A DNA stretch of 64,000 nucleotides from Allobosea sp. CS1GBMeth4 (GTDB lineage: Bacteria > Pseudomonadota > Alphaproteobacteria > Rhizobiales > Beijerinckiaceae): assembly GCF_900185715.1 (NCBI RefSeq), contig NZ_FYAS01000011.1, positions 1 to 64,000 of the forward strand, in the 5' to 3' direction. The notes beneath the pieces were generated by a model, which saw only the letters and a list, made by a program, of their open reading frames with translations, was not told the DNA's origin and ran no database searches. Shown piece by piece: positions 60,736 to 64,000 of this stretch. Position 1 is the first letter of the stretch. The number at the start of each line of letters is the position of its first letter. Both the position numbers and the translations under genes were made by a program.

Positions 60736-61407
60736 TCAGGCCTTTTCCTGCTCGCTCTTGATGATCTCGGGGCCGACCTTGCGGTCGAGATAGACGCCGA
60801 CCTGCTCCATCAGCTGGTCGACGCGACCGTCGAAGAAGTGGTTGGCGCCCTCGACCACGGCGTGCTCGATCTGGATGCCCTTCTGGGTCTTCACCTTCTC
60901 GATCACCGCCATCACCTCCTTGACCGGGGCGACGCGGTCCTCCGAGCCGTGCACGAACAGGCCCGAGGAGGGGCAGGGGGCGAGGAAGGAGAAGTCGTAG
61001 CGATTGGCCATCGCAGCGATCGAGAGGAAGCCCTCGATCTCCGGGCGGCGCATCAGCAGCTGCATGCCGATCCAGGCGCCGAAGGAGACGCCGGCGATCC
61101 AGCAGCTCTTGGCCTCGGGATTGAGCGCCTGCATCCAGTCGAGCGCCGCGGCGGCGTCCGAGAGCTCGCCGGCGCCGTGGTCGAACTGGCCCTGGCTGCG
61201 GCCGACGCCGCGGAAGTTGAAGCGCAGGGCCGAGAAGCCGCGGTTCACGAAGGTGTAGAACAGGTTGTAGACGATCTGGTTGTTCATCGTCCCGCCGAAT
61301 TGCGGGTGCGGGTGCAGGATGATCGCCAGCGGCGCGCCGCGCTTCTTGGCGGGCTGGTAGCGGCCCTCGATCCGGCCGGCCGGTCCGTTGAAAATCACCT
61401 CAGGCAT
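60736..61407 (-). CDS. Alpha/beta hydrolase (dienelactone hydrolase-like)
   Basis: 223 residues. Oxyanion motif LHPHPQFGGTMNN, nucleophile S108 in G-V-S-F-G, acid D157 in HGSEDRVAP, and base H190 in EGANHFF. The family is widespread in alphaproteobacteria and its substrate is unknown. It is divergent from the cysteine desulfurase gene, sharing a 286-base region with an Irr-type box, so its expression may also follow iron. Confidence 0.92.
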   Translation of the reverse strand: MPEVIFNGPAGRIEGRYQPAKKRGAPLAIILHPHPQFGGTMNNQIVYNLFYTFVNRGFSALRFNFRGVGRSQGQFDHGAGELSDAAAALDWMQALNPEAKSCWIAGVSFGAWIGMQLLMRRPEIEGFLSIAAMANRYDFSFLAPCPSSGLFVHGSEDRVAPVKEVMAVIEKVKTQKGIQIEHAVVEGANHFFDGRVDQLMEQVGVYLDRKVGPEIIKSEQEKA

Positions 61408-61524
61408 CTGATCCCGCCTCTTGCTGGGCGAGGCCGCGCGCGGACCGGGTGGAAACGGCCATGCGGCCGCCGAGTACCCGCTCCACCCTTGACGGCCCTG
61501 CCGCTCGCGCCCTACATCAGGCGC

Positions 61525-61539
61525 TTAGAATGGTTCTAA
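61525..61539. promoter_or_regulatory. Irr box (iron control element) between hydrolase and suf operon
   Basis: TTAGAA-TGG-TTCTAA is a perfect palindrome of 6+3+6 bases matching the iron control element bound by Irr in Rhizobiales. It lies 155 bases before the cysteine desulfurase start and 118 bases before the hydrolase start. Iron-sulfur assembly genes are classic Irr targets. Confidence 0.82.
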
Positions 61540-61693
61540 CGGCCGTGAACGAAACTGGAACATGCCGGCGAAAGCCGCCTGCCGTTCCGATCCATCGCGG
61601 CTCGGACGGGCGGCTATAGCACGGCGCAGGGGTGCGATTTCAAGCATTTCATGCCATGTCGTCCGGCAGGCCTTCGCAGGAGCGGCAGCACAG

Positions 61694-62899
61694 GTGTTCC
61701 CGACAACCCGCAGCTATCTCGACCACAACGCCACCACGCCGGTTCGCCCGGCCGTGGCGGAGGCGATGCTGCGGGCCTTGCAGATGCCCGGCAACCCGTC
61801 TTCCGTCCATGGCGAGGGTCGGGCGGCCCGCACCGCGATCGAACAGGCTCGTGAGCAGGTCGCGGCGCTGTGCGGCGCCAGGGCGAGCGATGTCGTTTTC
61901 ACCAGTGGCGGCACCGAGGCGAATGCGACGATCCTCTCGCCCGGCCTGAGCGATTGCAGCGGCGCGCGCGACTGCGTGCGGGCTGCCACGACGCGGCTGC
62001 TGCACGGCGCCAGCGAGCACCCTTGCGTGCGCGACGGCCATCGCTTTCCGGCCGGGCGCGCCGAGGCGATCCCGGTCGACGCCGCAGGGCTGGTCGATAC
62101 CGGCTGGATCGACGAACGGCTCTCGGCGCTCGCTGCCGAGCGGCCGGGCGAGCGCGCGCTGGTCTCGGTCCATCTGGCGAACAACGAGACGGGCGTCCTG
62201 CAGCCGATCGCCGAGATCGCCGGCATCGCCCGGCGCCATGGCGCGCTGACGCATTCCGACGCCGTCCAGGCCGCCGGCAGGATCGCCGTCGATATCAATG
62301 CCTTGGGCATGGATGTTCTGACGCTCTCCGCCCACAAGATCGGCGGGCCGAAGGGCGTCGGCGCGATCGTCTTCCGCACGGGGGCGCTCGAACTCGCCGA
62401 CAAGCCGCTGCGCGGCGGCGGCCAGGAGCGCGGCTGGCGGGCCGGGACCGAGAACCTGCCCGGCATCGTCGGCTTCGGCGTGGCGGCGCAGGAGGCTGCT
62501 GCGGCGCTCGCCGCCGAGGCGGAGCGCCTCGCAGCGTTGCGCGACCGGCTCGAAAGCGGGCTGGCGGCGCTCGCGCCCGATACGGTCGTGTTCGGCCGCA
62601 GCGCGCCGCGTCTGCCGAACACCAGCGCCTTCGCGACGCCCGGCATGAAGGCCGAGACGGCGCTGATCATGCTCGATCTCGCCGGGGTGGCGCTGTCCTC
62701 GGGCTCGGCCTGCTCGTCCGGCAAGGTCAGGCGCTCGCATGTGCTGTCCGCCATGGGCGTCGACCCCGCCATGAGCGAAGGGGCCTTGCGCGCCTCGCTC
62801 GGATGGACCACCTGCGAGGCGGACATCGATCAGTTTCTCGCGGCCTATGCGAAGGCTCTGGCCGCAAATCCCAACCGGAGGACGCAGGCGGCGGCCTGA
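61694..62899 (+). CDS. Cysteine desulfurase (NifS/IscS-like) of the suf locus
   Basis: Takes sulfur from cysteine for Fe-S cluster assembly (EC 2.8.1.7). 401 residues. The PLP lysine is K215 in LSAHKIGGPKG, H109 stacks on PLP (GASEHP), and the persulfide cysteine is C340 in SSGSACSSGKVRRSHVL, an extended loop typical of NifS/IscS-type enzymes. GTG at 61694 is chosen for AGGAGCGG eight bases upstream and because it gives the family N-terminus SYLDHNATTP; the frame is open to ATG 61562. It lies 61 bases before sufB. Confidence 0.92.
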   Translation: MFPTTRSYLDHNATTPVRPAVAEAMLRALQMPGNPSSVHGEGRAARTAIEQAREQVAALCGARASDVVFTSGGTEANATILSPGLSDCSGARDCVRAATTRLLHGASEHPCVRDGHRFPAGRAEAIPVDAAGLVDTGWIDERLSALAAERPGERALVSVHLANNETGVLQPIAEIAGIARRHGALTHSDAVQAAGRIAVDINALGMDVLTLSAHKIGGPKGVGAIVFRTGALELADKPLRGGGQERGWRAGTENLPGIVGFGVAAQEAAAALAAEAERLAALRDRLESGLAALAPDTVVFGRSAPRLPNTSAFATPGMKAETALIMLDLAGVALSSGSACSSGKVRRSHVLSAMGVDPAMSEGALRASLGWTTCEADIDQFLAAYAKALAANPNRRTQAAA

Positions 62900-62960
62900 C
62901 GTTCCCGGCAATATGAAGACCGAACCGGCGGGCCCTTGAACCCGCGACTGGAGAGTAGAC

Positions 62961-64000
<1,040 letters not shown>

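Overview
The window is chromosomal DNA of high GC content from an alphaproteobacterium of the order Hyphomicrobiales (Rhizobiales); a Bosea-like organism fits best, but the genus is my inference. The evidence is the mix of families (BA14K-like protein, NDUFA12-like complex I protein, class II ribonucleotide reductase, Atu4866-type protein, EcfG-type promoter, Irr-type iron box) and the gene orders rne-amidase-mrcA-prfB and cysteine desulfurase-sufB. About 50 genes are supported. Nearly all are housekeeping or ordinary accessory genes. There is no prophage, integrase, insertion sequence, CRISPR array, rRNA or tRNA.

Layout: 1-5.7 kb holds a truncated secreted Gly/Ser-repeat protein, gyrA with a strong terminator, and an AsmA-family gene. 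5.8-9 kb is an iron uptake pair (fbpA-fbpB, no ATPase gene). 9-13 kb has ilvD overlapping a Sel1-repeat gene, then xth and a small monooxygenase. 13-20 kb has a Crp/Fnr regulator, a BA14K protein, a YqhA-type membrane protein, accB-accC, and an envelope pair (periplasmic M48 protease and DsbA-like oxidoreductase). 20-26 kb has a DnaB-like ATPase, a LysR/SDR/CMD/Atu4866 cassette, a HerA-like ATPase and aat. 26-30 kb has a KGG stress protein behind an EcfG-like promoter, a DUF2155 protein, mntH, an NDUFA12 homologue and a NIPSNAP protein.

30-35 kb is dominated by nrdJ. Its upstream region carries DnaA-box-like 9-mers, a sigma70-like promoter and a leader of about 270 nt. It is followed by a decayed 1.1 kb stretch with a ccdA antitoxin remnant and two kinds of intergenic repeats. 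35-43 kb holds accessory single genes: DUF899 protein, diguanylate cyclase, Gfo/Idh/MocA oxidoreductase, solitary ImmA/IrrE peptidase, aminotransferase and a large MscS channel. 43-55 kb is the cell-wall and RNA block: rne, amidase, mrcA, prfB with its programmed +1 frameshift, an SGNH hydrolase coupled to prfB, an M23 peptidase and a Bcp peroxiredoxin. 55-64 kb has a giant AsmA-like protein, tyrS, an alpha/beta hydrolase and the start of the suf operon behind an Irr-type box; sufB runs off the right edge.

Two themes connect loci. Metal homeostasis appears in fbpAB, mntH and suf, each with a plausible metal-responsive site. Envelope building and quality control appears in two AsmA proteins, M48, DsbA, amidase, PBP1A, M23 and MscS. 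I did not find a convincing new multi-gene system. The most interesting signals are regulatory: the DnaA-box cluster before nrdJ, the iron boxes, the prfB recoding site, recurrent TTG starts, and several families of intergenic palindromes.
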